Part shown: positions 40,957 through 49,563 of the stretch, piece by piece
How the letters are laid out: each line of letters starts with the position of its first letter
Numbering within the stretch: position 1 is the first letter of the stretch
NCBI RefSeq assembly: GCF_017592555.1
Contig: NZ_JAGFNS010000012.1
Location: 1-64,000 of the forward strand
Reading direction: 5' to 3'
Length of the DNA stretch: 64,000 bases
Origin: Actinoplanes flavus
GTDB lineage: Bacteria > Actinomycetota > Actinomycetes > Mycobacteriales > Micromonosporaceae
Position numbers and translations under genes: made by a program
The notes under the pieces: model-generated
Databases searched by the model: none
Told to the model about the DNA's origin: nothing
Seen by the model: only the letters and a program-made list of their open reading frames with translations

Positions 40957-42639
40957 GTGAGCACGCTGACCGCGCTCGCGCGGGCGATGGCCGTCGCGGA
41001 AGGGCGGGCGCAGCCCATCGCGACCGTCCGCCACCTGCATGTGCACGACCATCCGCTGATCCTGATCCCGCTGGCCATGGCCGGCGAAGCGAACGCGCCC
41101 CTCGCCGCCCTGGTCGGCACCGACCCGGCCCGGCCCCGGCTGCTGACCGTCGCCCAGCCGCGGAACCGGGACGACCGGTTCGCCTTCGCCGCGGAACTCG
41201 CCGGAGTGCTCGTCCCGTACCTCGACTCGTTCACGGACCAGACCGAGGACGTCCCGGTCGATCGCGGCAAGGACGTCCGCCAGCGCTACGTCGACGCCCC
41301 GCAGATCTGGGTGCCCAACCCGGGCGGCGTCGACTTCCTGCGGCTCTTCGGGCGATCCACCCGCTTCCGGACCGTCGACGGCGAGAACCCGGTCCCGGCC
41401 GCCGTACCGCTGCTCGGCCGATGGCTCACCTTCTTCACCAACACCGCCGAGGTGCCCGGCTCGTCACTGCTGGTCAACGCGGTACAGGCCCTCGGCCTGC
41501 ACTGGGCGACCGGGCAGAGCAGCGCCGAGGACGCCCAGTTCGGCGCCCAACTGGCGTGGATCGAGTCCGGCGCGGCGGCCGCCCGCGAAGCCGAGAACGG
41601 CCCGGTCGCCGGCCCCGCCACCGACCCCGACTTCGACAACCGGGTCCTGGCCCCGCTCATCGAACGGTCCGCCCCGGAACTCCCGGACGTCCTCCGCGAC
41701 CTGCTGCTCCCCACCTGGGAGCGGATGTGGCGCACACTCACCCTGCTCCGCGGGCTCCCGGCCGGCGAACGGGTCCGGCTCCGCTGGGACACCGACCGCG
41801 ACGCCTTCACCGCCTTCACCCAGCACCTGGCCGAAGGCGGCCCACCCCAGCCCCGCCGCGACGGGGCGGTCGCCGCCGCGGCCCGGTTGCAGCGCCTGGA
41901 GAACGCCGCCACCCGGTACGCCGTCCAGCGCGCCTTCGACGACCCGCTGGTCCTGGCCGAATACCGCCTCACCGGTGCCGCCTTCGCCGGGGTCGTCACC
42001 CTGGCCAAGGCCGACCGCATCGACGACAGCGGCAAACGGCCCGTCCTCCGCCCGCGCATCATGGTCCACACCACCGAGCCGGTCCGGGTCGAACCCGGCA
42101 CCTCCCTCACCTCGCCGACCCGCCCCACCCAGAAGGCCCGGGTCGTCTCGGTGACCCCGGCGGCCCCCGAAGGACACGACGTCCTCCTGGAGCTTTCCGG
42201 CGGGATGGGCCGCAAGCTGGTGGCCGAGCCGGGTTCCGTCCCCGCCGTCGGCGAACACCTGATACTCACCACCTTGAGCGAGGCCTACCGCCCGAGCGGC
42301 GCCCTACCCGACCCCGCCGAAACCCCGTGGACGCACGGCGGCCCGCCAGCGCCCGCCCCCACACCGGACCCCGCCCCCGCCCTCACACCGGACCCCGCTG
42401 CCGCTCCCGCCCTCGCGCCGGAGCCGGCTGCCGCTTCCGCCCTCGCGCCGGAGCCGGCTGCCGCTTCCGCCCTCGCGCCGGACCCCGCTCCCGTACCCCC
42501 ATCGGAACTCGCTTCTGTCCTCGCGCCCTTACCGGAACCCCCTTCCGTTCTCGCGCCCCTACCGGAATCCGCTTCCGTTCTCGCGCCCCAACCCGAACCC
42601 GCTTCCGTTCCGGATACCAACACCGAACCGTCCGGATAG
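40957..42639 (+). CDS. Uncharacterised 560-residue protein with Pro/Ala-rich repeat tail
   Basis: I recognise no family. Residues 1-440 or so look globular (LTALARAMAVAEGRAQPIATV, RHLHVHDHPLILIPLAMAGEA, WVPNPGGVDFLRLFGRST, LIERSAPELPDVLRDLLLPTWERMW). The last 110 residues are low-complexity repeats of Ala-Leu-Ala-Pro-Glu/Asp-Pro and Ser-Val-Leu-Ala-Pro. It follows the Fe-S nuclease gene by 91 bp and is probably its partner. A second copy of its 3' end opens the window at position 1, so the gene belongs to a duplicated locus. GTG at 40957 has a weak ribosome-binding site. No transmembrane segment is apparent. Confidence 0.75.
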   Translation: MSTLTALARAMAVAEGRAQPIATVRHLHVHDHPLILIPLAMAGEANAPLAALVGTDPARPRLLTVAQPRNRDDRFAFAAELAGVLVPYLDSFTDQTEDVPVDRGKDVRQRYVDAPQIWVPNPGGVDFLRLFGRSTRFRTVDGENPVPAAVPLLGRWLTFFTNTAEVPGSSLLVNAVQALGLHWATGQSSAEDAQFGAQLAWIESGAAAAREAENGPVAGPATDPDFDNRVLAPLIERSAPELPDVLRDLLLPTWERMWRTLTLLRGLPAGERVRLRWDTDRDAFTAFTQHLAEGGPPQPRRDGAVAAAARLQRLENAATRYAVQRAFDDPLVLAEYRLTGAAFAGVVTLAKADRIDDSGKRPVLRPRIMVHTTEPVRVEPGTSLTSPTRPTQKARVVSVTPAAPEGHDVLLELSGGMGRKLVAEPGSVPAVGEHLILTTLSEAYRPSGALPDPAETPWTHGGPPAPAPTPDPAPALTPDPAAAPALAPEPAAASALAPEPAAASALAPDPAPVPPSELASVLAPLPEPPSVLAPLPESASVLAPQPEPASVPDTNTEPSG

Positions 42640-42668
42640 CAACTGATCGGTTTCGGCTGGTCGTGGGG

Positions 42669-42693
42669 GCTGTCTCAAGCGTTCTGAAACAGC
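42669..42693 (+). terminator. Hairpin terminator after the 560-residue gene
   Basis: Arms GCTGTCTCA (42669-42677) and TGAAACAGC (42685-42693), with one mismatch. It is homologous to the more perfect hairpin at 1071-1102. Confidence 0.6.
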
Positions 42694-42830
42694 TCTCGAA
42701 GCCAGCCGGGCAAGATCGACAACAGTGCGCGAAACAGGCGGGCCCGCCGACGGCGTATCGCCGCCGGCCCAGCAGACCGCTCGTCCGGTCGGGCTCGCGG
42801 CCGCGGCCCCTCTCGCACCGATCGAGCGTC

Positions 42831-42878
42831 GATCTTGGACGATTAGCTACCGCGTTCGGTGGCGAAGCGTTCAAGATC
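42831..42878. repeat. Inverted-repeat element, copy 4
   Basis: Outer arms GATCTTG (42831-42837) and CAAGATC (42872-42878), inner TACCG / CGGTG pair. It is the same element as at 713, 798 and 925, again just downstream of the 560-residue gene family. The rest of 42640-42932 holds no gene. Confidence 0.65.
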
Positions 42879-42932
42879 GCCCGGTCCGGCATGCGGGAGA
42901 CTCGCAGCCCTCCCGTGACCGCGACAAGATCT

Positions 42933-44741
42933 CTAGCTGAGCCGGACCAGTAGGAGGGCGATGTCGTCGCTGCGGCGCGGGGCGACCTCCAGGAGGCGGG
43001 TGCACAGTTCGTCGCCGGGACGGCCGGCATGGGTGCGCAGGACCGCGGACAGGCGGTCGATGCCGTCGTCCAGGAACTGGTCCCGATCCTCGACGAGGCC
43101 GTCGGTGTAGAGGAGCAGCGTCGAGCCCGCCGGCACATCGCGATGATCGGTGCTGCGCGGCTCCCGTGGCGGCAGGCCGAGCAACGGCTCCGGTGGCACC
43201 CACCAGACCTGGACCGAGCCGTCCGGCAGGAGCAGCAGCGGTGGTGGATGGCCGGCGTTGCCGAAGTCGATCGCGTAACCGGTCGCCGACTTGCGGACCC
43301 GGGCCAGCACCATGGTCGCGGAAGCCGGGACCCGCAGGCCGTGCAGTGTGTTGTCGAGCGCGCTGAGCAGGGCGCCGGGCTCCTCGTCCCGCCCGTACGC
43401 ATCTCCTCGAACCAGATTGCGCAGCTGCCCCATGGTCGCGGCCGCCTCGATGTCGTGCCCCGAGACGTCCCCGACCGCGACGATGACACTGCCGTCGGGC
43501 TGGACGAAGGCGTCATACCAGTCGCCGCCGACCGCCGCGCCGTCCTGCGCGGGAAGGTAACGGGCGTGCAGCTCGACGCCGGGGATGGCCGGCAGATCGG
43601 TGAGCATGCTGCGCTGGAGCACCTCGGCGACGTGCCGCTGCTCCCGGTAGAGACGGCTGTTCTCCACGGCGAGCCCGGCCCGGCGGCCGATCTCGGCGGC
43701 GGTCCACTCCTCGGCGGCCGTGAAGCCCTGCCGGTCGGGGTGGTTGACCAGCAGCACCGCGCCGAGCGCGCGCGGCCGCACCGGTGAGGTGATCGGGACG
43801 ATCAGCGACGCCCCGAACCCGGCGCGGGTGGTGATCTCGGCCAGTTCGGTGTCGCTGATCCGGCTTCGCAGGTCGGCCGCTCCGTCGCCGCTGCGGAACG
43901 GCCGGCCGCCCCGCCGGACGGCGAGCAGCATCGAGCGCAGATCGTCACGGGCGAAGTCGGCCAGTGCGGCGAGGCGGCCCATATCGGCGGCGCGCTCCGG
44001 ATCGCGGTGCGTGGCGACGACGGATGCCGGGCCGCCCGGATCGTCGGCGACCGCGACCACGCACCAGTCGGCGAGCCGCCCCGTGACGATGTCGCCGAGG
44101 CGGCGCATGGCCTCCTCCACATCCATGGTGGCGGCCAGCGACTCGGTCAGCTCGGCCAGCAGCTCCAGTTGGTGGTGTGCCGATTCGGCGGTCCGCCGGG
44201 CCTCGTCCGCGGCGGCCCGGGCGATCCGCAGGCACACCTCCGAGGAGCAGACCGCGGCCAGCTCGCTGAGCAGGGCGATCTCACTCGGGGTCCAGACGCG
44301 GGGCTCGTGGTCGACGGCGCACAGGGTGCCGACGATCAGCCCGTCCGGATCGGTGATGGGCGCTCCCGCGTACGCGATGGCGTTGATCTCGGTGATGGCG
44401 GGGTTGTCCCGCATCCGCGGGTCGGCGCGCACATCCCGCACGACCTGCATCTCGCCGGAGGTCACGACGTGGCGGCTGAAGGAGTGGGTGAGCGGCATCT
44501 CGCGGATCGAGGCCAGCGGGTCCGGCACACCGACCTGACCGGCCAGCACCTGACGGTCCAGGTCGACCAGGCAGACCACGCCCATCGGGGCGTCGACCAG
44601 CTTGCGGACCAGCATGGCCACCCGGTCGAAGGCCTCGTCGGGCACCGGGCCACCGATCAGCCGGCGAACCGACCTGAGGCGTAACGGATCAGCGAGCACT
44701 CTCCGCTCGGCTTCGCCGATCAGGTCCCACTGAAGCACCAT
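42933..44741 (-). CDS. GAF-GAF-PP2C (RsbU/SpoIIE-type) phosphatase
   Basis: A 602-residue signalling protein: two GAF sensor domains (about 30-185 and 205-355), then a PP2C/SpoIIE phosphatase (about 375-600). The phosphatase has metal-binding AVGGDWYDAF, VAVGDVSGHDIEAA and the final RRSDDIALLLVRL. Such enzymes usually dephosphorylate anti-anti-sigma factors in partner-switching stress pathways. No kinase, anti-sigma or STAS partner is in the window. ATG at 44741. It is the last gene of a same-strand run behind helicase, Beta protein and primase-polymerase, separated by 131 bp, so membership in that operon is uncertain. Confidence 0.9.
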   Translation of the reverse strand: MVLQWDLIGEAERRVLADPLRLRSVRRLIGGPVPDEAFDRVAMLVRKLVDAPMGVVCLVDLDRQVLAGQVGVPDPLASIREMPLTHSFSRHVVTSGEMQVVRDVRADPRMRDNPAITEINAIAYAGAPITDPDGLIVGTLCAVDHEPRVWTPSEIALLSELAAVCSSEVCLRIARAAADEARRTAESAHHQLELLAELTESLAATMDVEEAMRRLGDIVTGRLADWCVVAVADDPGGPASVVATHRDPERAADMGRLAALADFARDDLRSMLLAVRRGGRPFRSGDGAADLRSRISDTELAEITTRAGFGASLIVPITSPVRPRALGAVLLVNHPDRQGFTAAEEWTAAEIGRRAGLAVENSRLYREQRHVAEVLQRSMLTDLPAIPGVELHARYLPAQDGAAVGGDWYDAFVQPDGSVIVAVGDVSGHDIEAAATMGQLRNLVRGDAYGRDEEPGALLSALDNTLHGLRVPASATMVLARVRKSATGYAIDFGNAGHPPPLLLLPDGSVQVWWVPPEPLLGLPPREPRSTDHRDVPAGSTLLLYTDGLVEDRDQFLDDGIDRLSAVLRTHAGRPGDELCTRLLEVAPRRSDDIALLLVRLS

Positions 44742-44872
44742 CGCCCCCCGGCCGGTTCGCTGCCAGGCTACCGGCGGGAGGTGGGGAGCCGCCGCTCCAG
44801 CTCTGACCCGATCATCCGTTTCGCCTCGCCCGATCGGATGACCCGACCCCGTAGCCGGGCCGAATTCGCCGG

Positions 44873-45718
44873 TCAGGCCGCGTTTGGTGGACCGTGCACG
44901 AATGGCTGACGCCGGCCTGCGGTCAGGCCGGACCGGAGCGTGCCGCGAATCTCCGTCCAGCCGAGCCCGGCGTGCCGGGCGGCCGCGGTCAACTCCCAGC
45001 ACACCGTCGACTCCGCCAGCAGCCCGGCTCCGACCAGCCGGCCGAGGGCGAAGGCGGCCCGGTTGAGCGTGTCGTTCCGCGAACCGGCCGGGGCGCGGGC
45101 GACCCGGTCGGTCTCCGCCTCCAGGGCCGCTTCCGCATATCGCCCGGGATGGGCGACCGGACGCTCCCGCACGGGTGGGGGAGGGCCCGCGACCAGCGCC
45201 AGCAGGGTCGCCGGCCCGACGGGGAGGGCCACCGCCGGGCGCCGGATCCAGCGGTAGTCGCCGCCGCCGGCATGCCTCGACGGCGGGGCCAGGACGTAAC
45301 CGCCCGCCCCGCGCCAGTCGAGCCCGGGCAGCAGGCGGACGCGATTGCCATAGCCGGTCGGACGGAACCACAGATGACGGCCGCCCCCGCCGGTGCGCAC
45401 CTGCGGGCCGGCCGGGAGGTCGCCGCCGAGGAGGTGACGCAGCCCGTGCCAGCCCTCGGCGGAGTCGACGTCGGCCACGTCCATCACCACGCCGGTCCGC
45501 AGGCCCACGTTGGCACGCGGCCAGAACGTCCACCACAGCCGGATCTGACGGGGATCGGTGGACGCCTCGCTGAGGCCGTGCCTGAGCCGGGGGTGCTTGC
45601 CGGGACTGTCGCATCGCGCTCCTCTGTGGCAGGAACAGACGCCACCCTGGTCAGGCGTGTGCACCGGCAGGACGGGGATGCCGTGCCGTGCATACGCGAG
45701 GGCAGCCGTGAGCGACAT
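44873..45718 (-). CDS. Bifunctional primase/polymerase (archaeo-eukaryotic PrimPol type)
   Basis: A 281-residue protein. The AEP catalytic motifs are present: motif I MDVADVDSAEGW (Asp83/Asp85), motif II GGGRHLWF (His115) and motif III LDWRGAGGYVLAPPS (Asp134). A Cys/His cluster CSCHRGARCDSPGKHP (Cys28, 30, 36) probably binds zinc, as in many actinobacterial PrimPols. The C-terminal part is a helical PrimPol-C-like region. It may make primers or fill gaps. It starts 20 bp after the Beta-family gene, so the two are co-transcribed. No replicative helicase domain is fused. Confidence 0.9.
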   Translation of the reverse strand: MSLTAALAYARHGIPVLPVHTPDQGGVCSCHRGARCDSPGKHPRLRHGLSEASTDPRQIRLWWTFWPRANVGLRTGVVMDVADVDSAEGWHGLRHLLGGDLPAGPQVRTGGGGRHLWFRPTGYGNRVRLLPGLDWRGAGGYVLAPPSRHAGGGDYRWIRRPAVALPVGPATLLALVAGPPPPVRERPVAHPGRYAEAALEAETDRVARAPAGSRNDTLNRAAFALGRLVGAGLLAESTVCWELTAAARHAGLGWTEIRGTLRSGLTAGRRQPFVHGPPNAA

Positions 45719-45738
45719 TAGAACAACCGTACGACATC

Positions 45739-46737
45739 TCAGCGCCCCGGCAGAGCCCGCAGAACGTGCGCGATGTGGTGCGAGGTGCTCCACGCGATCC
45801 AGCTGGCCGAGCTGCCGGCGCCCCGTGCGGTCCGGGCCCGCCGGGCGATCTCGGCATCGCCCCAGGAGAAGCGTGCGCCGGCCGCCGGCCACTGCGGTGA
45901 GGTCACCAGCGTGCGGCAGAGGTCGTGGCACCGGTCGTCGCTGCGGCCGCCGCGCCGGGCCCAGCGGTAGATCCACCAGTCCGACTCGGTGGTGTAGCGC
46001 AGGGTCGGCAACTGCCGGTGATGCTGGACGCCGTGACGCCGTACCGGTGAGGTGACGCCGTAGTCCGCGTACCCCACGCCGGGCTCGCCGAGCCGGGCCC
46101 AGAGCCGGGCATCCAGGCGGCCCACCGCGACCGGCCGGTCGGTCGGCAGGTCGTCGAGGTTGGGCGGCATGGCGCCGGAGGCCACGCTGATCGACCGCCA
46201 CGGTGTCGCCCGGGCCCAGCGCAGCACCCGGCGGGCCCGGTCCTCCACCTCGCTGGCGTGTGCCGAGCAGGCCGTCTCGGCCAGGTCGATGAGCAGGTGC
46301 ACGTCGTCCGGATCGAGGGTGGAGGCGCGCAGCAGCCGCTCGGTGACGGCGTCGGCCGCGGCCGGGTTGCCGGCGTCGGCGTGCGGCCGCAGCCGGAGCA
46401 CGGCCCGGCGCCGGTGCATGCGCGCGGCCCGGCCGTGTGCGGCCAGGCGTGGGCCGCTCTCGTCCGGCCGCAGCACCGGGATCAGGCCGAGGCCGAGGTC
46501 GGCCAGCCGCCCGGCGAGGTGCTCCGGGGCGTCGATCTCGGGCAGTTGCCCGAAGTCGACGGCGATCGTCCCGGTGCCCGGGCGGAGCTCCCGGAGCATG
46601 GCGAGCAGCCCGCTGTCCGGCTCCAGTTCGACGACCGGGATCACCCGGGCCGCCTCCTCCGTGGAGAGGTGCGCGAGCGCGGTCAGCTCACCCCGGCGGG
46701 GTCGCAGAATCGGGAGGTAGGCCCCGTCGAACGCCAT
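45739..46737 (-). CDS. Beta family protein (T4-like Beta_protein, PF14350 type)
   Basis: A 332-residue protein with the family start YLPILRPRRGELTALAHL, VIPVVELEP, LIPVLRP and LHLLIDL-like VHLLIDLAETA. The later YGVTSPVRRHGVQHHRQLPTLRYTTESDWWIYR and the end WSTSHHIAHVL are also characteristic. The fold resembles a TIM-barrel-like protein found in phages and in loci next to nucleases or helicases; its activity is unknown. It lies 36 bp after the helicase gene and 20 bp before the primase gene, which suggests the three act together. Confidence 0.82.
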   Translation of the reverse strand: MAFDGAYLPILRPRRGELTALAHLSTEEAARVIPVVELEPDSGLLAMLRELRPGTGTIAVDFGQLPEIDAPEHLAGRLADLGLGLIPVLRPDESGPRLAAHGRAARMHRRRAVLRLRPHADAGNPAAADAVTERLLRASTLDPDDVHLLIDLAETACSAHASEVEDRARRVLRWARATPWRSISVASGAMPPNLDDLPTDRPVAVGRLDARLWARLGEPGVGYADYGVTSPVRRHGVQHHRQLPTLRYTTESDWWIYRWARRGGRSDDRCHDLCRTLVTSPQWPAAGARFSWGDAEIARRARTARGAGSSASWIAWSTSHHIAHVLRALPGR

Positions 46738-46773
46738 GTCTCCACGGTAGACGTATCGACGGTTACCGTTGGG

Positions 46774-48078
46774 TTACGTTCGGTGTAAATGGGCCAGCAT
46801 CGCCTGATTCGCCTCCCAGCCGTCCGGGAACTTGACCGGCACGTTGAGATGAACCGGCTCGGTGGACGGGTGGGCGTCGAGCAGCTCGGCGATCCCGGCG
46901 CGGGCCACCAGCACGCAGGCGTGCCGGTGCCGTGAGGTCAGCACGCACAACCGCCCCGACTCCAGGTGGAAGGCGGTGGCGTCGCGCCGGCCGGAGAGCG
47001 GGTGCAGCACGACGGTCAGGTCGTACTCCCGGCCCTGCAGACGGTTCGCCGTGTCCACGGTGACCTCGGCGGCCTCCGGTTGCAGCAGGGACCGGATCGC
47101 CGCCACCTGGTCGCGATGGGCCGCGCCGATCGCGATCCGCTCCGGCGTGAGCCGCCCGCTCCCGGCCTCGGAGACGGCGATCCCCTCCCGGGTCAGGGCC
47201 CGTGCGGCCAGCTCGGCACATGCCGCGGCGGCCTCCGCATCGGTACGCACGGTGAAGCGCTCCGGCAACTCGTGCAGCCCCCAGCCGGTGGCCGCCGCGG
47301 TGTCCAGCACCGTGTCGAGCGCGTCCCGTGCGGGCTGCTCGAAGGTGAGCGTGCGATCGCCCGGCCCGGTCCCCGAGCGGAAGCCGGTGAACGGGTAGAA
47401 GGCCCGGGCCACCACCGGCGCCGCCGACGCGGGCAGCCGCCAGGAGACCGGCAGCCGGTGCACCGGAAGCTCCGGATTGTGCCGCAGCAGGACGGCCACC
47501 GCGCTCTGCATCGGATCCCAGGAGAGGCCGATCCACCGGTCCACCTCGACGGTCGAGAACGGGTCGAGCTGTCCGGGGTCGCCGACGAACAGGGCTCGCT
47601 CGAACCGGGGCGCGACCCGCAACAAGGCGTCCGAGCGCATCTGGTACGCCTCGTCGACGATCGCCCACGGCCACCTGCCCTCGGTCACGGTGGCCCATTT
47701 CGCCGCCGTGCCGATGGTGACCGGTGGTGAGCCCAGGTCGGCCACCTTGGCCGCCACCCGGCACCGCGGATGCGCCCGCACCCGGGCGGTCGGCTCGTAG
47801 TCGACCGCGGACAGCCGGCCCACCCCGATCTCCGGCGACCGGGTGCCGAGACGGTCGATCAGATCATCCACCTGCTCGTTGGTCTGCGCCACGATCATCA
47901 GGGGCGCACCGGTCGCGGCCAGCTCGCCGGCCGCCCGGACCACCAGCGTCGACTTGCCGGCGCCGGGTGGGGAGTCGACCACCACCCCACGATGGGCGCC
48001 GCTGAGCAGATCGCCCAGGACGGCGGCGATGACGGTGGCGGCCTCCTCGGCCGGAGTGACGACTGCGTGCGAACTCAC
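46774..48078 (-). CDS. SF1 (UPF1/Dna2-like) helicase-ATPase
   Basis: A 434-residue compact helicase. Motif I is VDSPPGAGKSTLVVRAAGE, motif II AIVDEAYQM, motif III FVGDPGQLDPF, motif V VDTANRLQGREYDLTVVLHPL and motif VI LTSRHRHACVLV. It is smaller than most SF1B enzymes and has no visible nuclease domain. GTG at 48078 is used: earlier in-frame codons lie in biased sequence across the divergent promoter. It heads the run helicase, Beta protein, primase-polymerase. DnaA-box-like sequences lie just upstream. Confidence 0.85.
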   Translation of the reverse strand: MSSHAVVTPAEEAATVIAAVLGDLLSGAHRGVVVDSPPGAGKSTLVVRAAGELAATGAPLMIVAQTNEQVDDLIDRLGTRSPEIGVGRLSAVDYEPTARVRAHPRCRVAAKVADLGSPPVTIGTAAKWATVTEGRWPWAIVDEAYQMRSDALLRVAPRFERALFVGDPGQLDPFSTVEVDRWIGLSWDPMQSAVAVLLRHNPELPVHRLPVSWRLPASAAPVVARAFYPFTGFRSGTGPGDRTLTFEQPARDALDTVLDTAAATGWGLHELPERFTVRTDAEAAAACAELAARALTREGIAVSEAGSGRLTPERIAIGAAHRDQVAAIRSLLQPEAAEVTVDTANRLQGREYDLTVVLHPLSGRRDATAFHLESGRLCVLTSRHRHACVLVARAGIAELLDAHPSTEPVHLNVPVKFPDGWEANQAMLAHLHRT

Positions 48079-48115
48079 CCAGGCACGGTATCGCCCGTCC
48101 CCGACAGAACCACGG

Positions 48116-48141
48116 TCATCCACAGAGCGAGGTTGTCCACA
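48116..48141. promoter_or_regulatory. Pair of DnaA-box-like sequences
   Basis: TCATCCACA (48116-48124) and TTGTCCACA (48133-48141) in the same orientation, 17 bp apart. The second equals the preferred DnaA box of high-GC actinobacteria. They lie between the divergent helicase and YbaB genes. Two boxes are too few for an origin; they might regulate the flanking genes or be chance. Confidence 0.3.
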
Positions 48142-48220
48142 GGCCCGTCTCCGGGCTCGCGCCGATCTCACTACCGTCTGCCGCGAAGTCGTCACGCTGA
48201 CCGAGGAACGGGGAGGTGCC

Positions 48221-48598
48221 ATGTTCGACGGACGGGATCTGCACGAGGCCGAGCGGTGGATCGACGAGTGGCGGTGCGCCATCGACGAGCGGGCGGACCG
48301 GGCTCGCGCCCTCTCCGCCCGGCTGGCACGGCTCTCCGAGACCGCCCGCAGCCCCGACGGCCTGATCACCGTGACGGTCGGTGCGGGCGGTGACCTGACG
48401 GCGCTCGGTCTCGGCGAGGGCGTTCGCCGGCGGCCCGCGGGCGACACCGCGCGGGAGATCATGGCGACCCTGCGGGTCGCCCGGAGCCGGCTGCTCACAG
48501 CCGTGACGGCGGTTACCCACGAAACGGTCGGTGCGGATTCCGCGACCGGTCGCGCGGTTATCGAGACCTATACGGCCGGGGTGAACCGAACCGATTAA
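48221..48598 (+). CDS. YbaB/EbfC family nucleoid-associated protein
   Basis: A 125-residue protein with the YbaB core: an N-terminal helix (EAERWIDEWRCAIDERADRARALSARL), the DGLITVTVGAGGDLTALGL beta segment and a C-terminal helix (AREIMATLRVARSRLLTAV). Family members bind DNA as dimers. Actinobacteria have several divergent copies, often near secreted WXG100 genes; none is seen here. ATG at 48221 follows GGGGAGG. It is divergent from the helicase run. Confidence 0.8.
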   Translation: MFDGRDLHEAERWIDEWRCAIDERADRARALSARLARLSETARSPDGLITVTVGAGGDLTALGLGEGVRRRPAGDTAREIMATLRVARSRLLTAVTAVTHETVGADSATGRAVIETYTAGVNRTD

Positions 48599-49563
48599 GC
48601 ACGGAGCGGCCCGGCCGCACTCCGAAATGGCGGCCGAATGGGCTTCGCTGACCCGATATCCGAAGTACTTTCCGGCGCAATTTTCCGGCGCGAATGGAAT
48701 TTACGCCTCGGTAGGGAAGGATCTTGCCTGCTGGGGCGCGGGTGGGGGTGATCGACGGAAAGGGAGAATGGGTGCAAGAAACGGCACGCAGGCGGTGTGG
48801 AAATGTCACGACCGGCTCCCGGTCCGGGTGCGGCGGAAAGCGCTGCAACGTTTCCGCTGGTGACGACCCATGAAGGGCGGTTTCCGGGCGGCTCGGGGTG
48901 CGGTAGGGAAACGGCCCGTGTGCGGGCTCGGCTGTGAGCAACACGACAGCCGCCGCGCGTCCGGGTGGAGCGGCGCCGGACCGTGCGACACATGATCGGC
49001 TAGGCGTGACCAGCCTCGTGTCGGAGAGCGTTTCCCGCTCCACCCGCTCGCTTCATGAGCGAAGTGACGGGTATCCGACAGTTGGCCTCGATCCGTTGAC
49101 GGGGTCGCCCGGCGGCGGACCGCGCGGGTCGCGGCCGGCCGGGCGGATGGTGAAAAGGGACGCGCGTACTGCAACGCATTTCAAGGCTTCGAGGGCGCGC
49201 CGACGGGGTGGCCGAGCGATCGATCAACTCGTGCTGTCGCAGGTCACGCGTTATTTGATCACGCTTTGTGAAACGATGTTTGCCTGTGTGTCACCGCACG
49301 GAAATAACTCTCGGCTTCACTGTCAAGTGTCGGCGAATAGTGAAGCGAGCGTGCAACTTGCGCGCTCCCTTCGTCGCGCAAGTTGCACGTTTCGGGGTTC
49401 GCCGCGCCGCCGCTCCATCGTTGTGGCAAAGCGTTGATCGACATGCTCGATTTCATTCAAGGTTGTTTTTGTGATCTCGCCGTTGCCCCTTCCAGTCGAT
49501 CATTGGAAGTGCAACTCTTCTAGCCAGCAGTGACGTCGGCATCACGGACGGTGGTGGTGGAGA
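48599..49563. other. 965-bp gene-free region with a long inverted repeat
   Basis: No convincing gene: the open frames show only composition bias and no ribosome-binding sites. The right part (about 49240-49520) is AT-richer than the surroundings, as expected for a promoter region. It contains a perfect 15-bp inverted repeat (49350-49364 and 49375-49389; CGTGCAACTTGCGCG) and a further GTGCAACT at about 49508. Confidence 0.55.
49350..49389. promoter_or_regulatory. Perfect 15-bp inverted repeat
   Basis: CGTGCAACTTGCGCG (49350-49364) and its exact complement (49375-49389) around a 10-nt centre, about 175 bp before the gene at 49564. A half-site-like GTGCAACT recurs about 55 bp before that gene. 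It may be an operator or an RNA hairpin. Confidence 0.5.

Noticed and set aside
48116..48141. Possible replication origin from DnaA boxes
   Set aside because: Only two boxes, no AT-rich unwinding element next to them and no dnaA, dnaN, parA or parB genes nearby.
48934..49437. Open frame of 167 codons in the gene-free region
   Set aside because: No ribosome-binding site, no recognisable domain, and it runs through the 15-bp inverted repeat and AT-rich promoter-like sequence.
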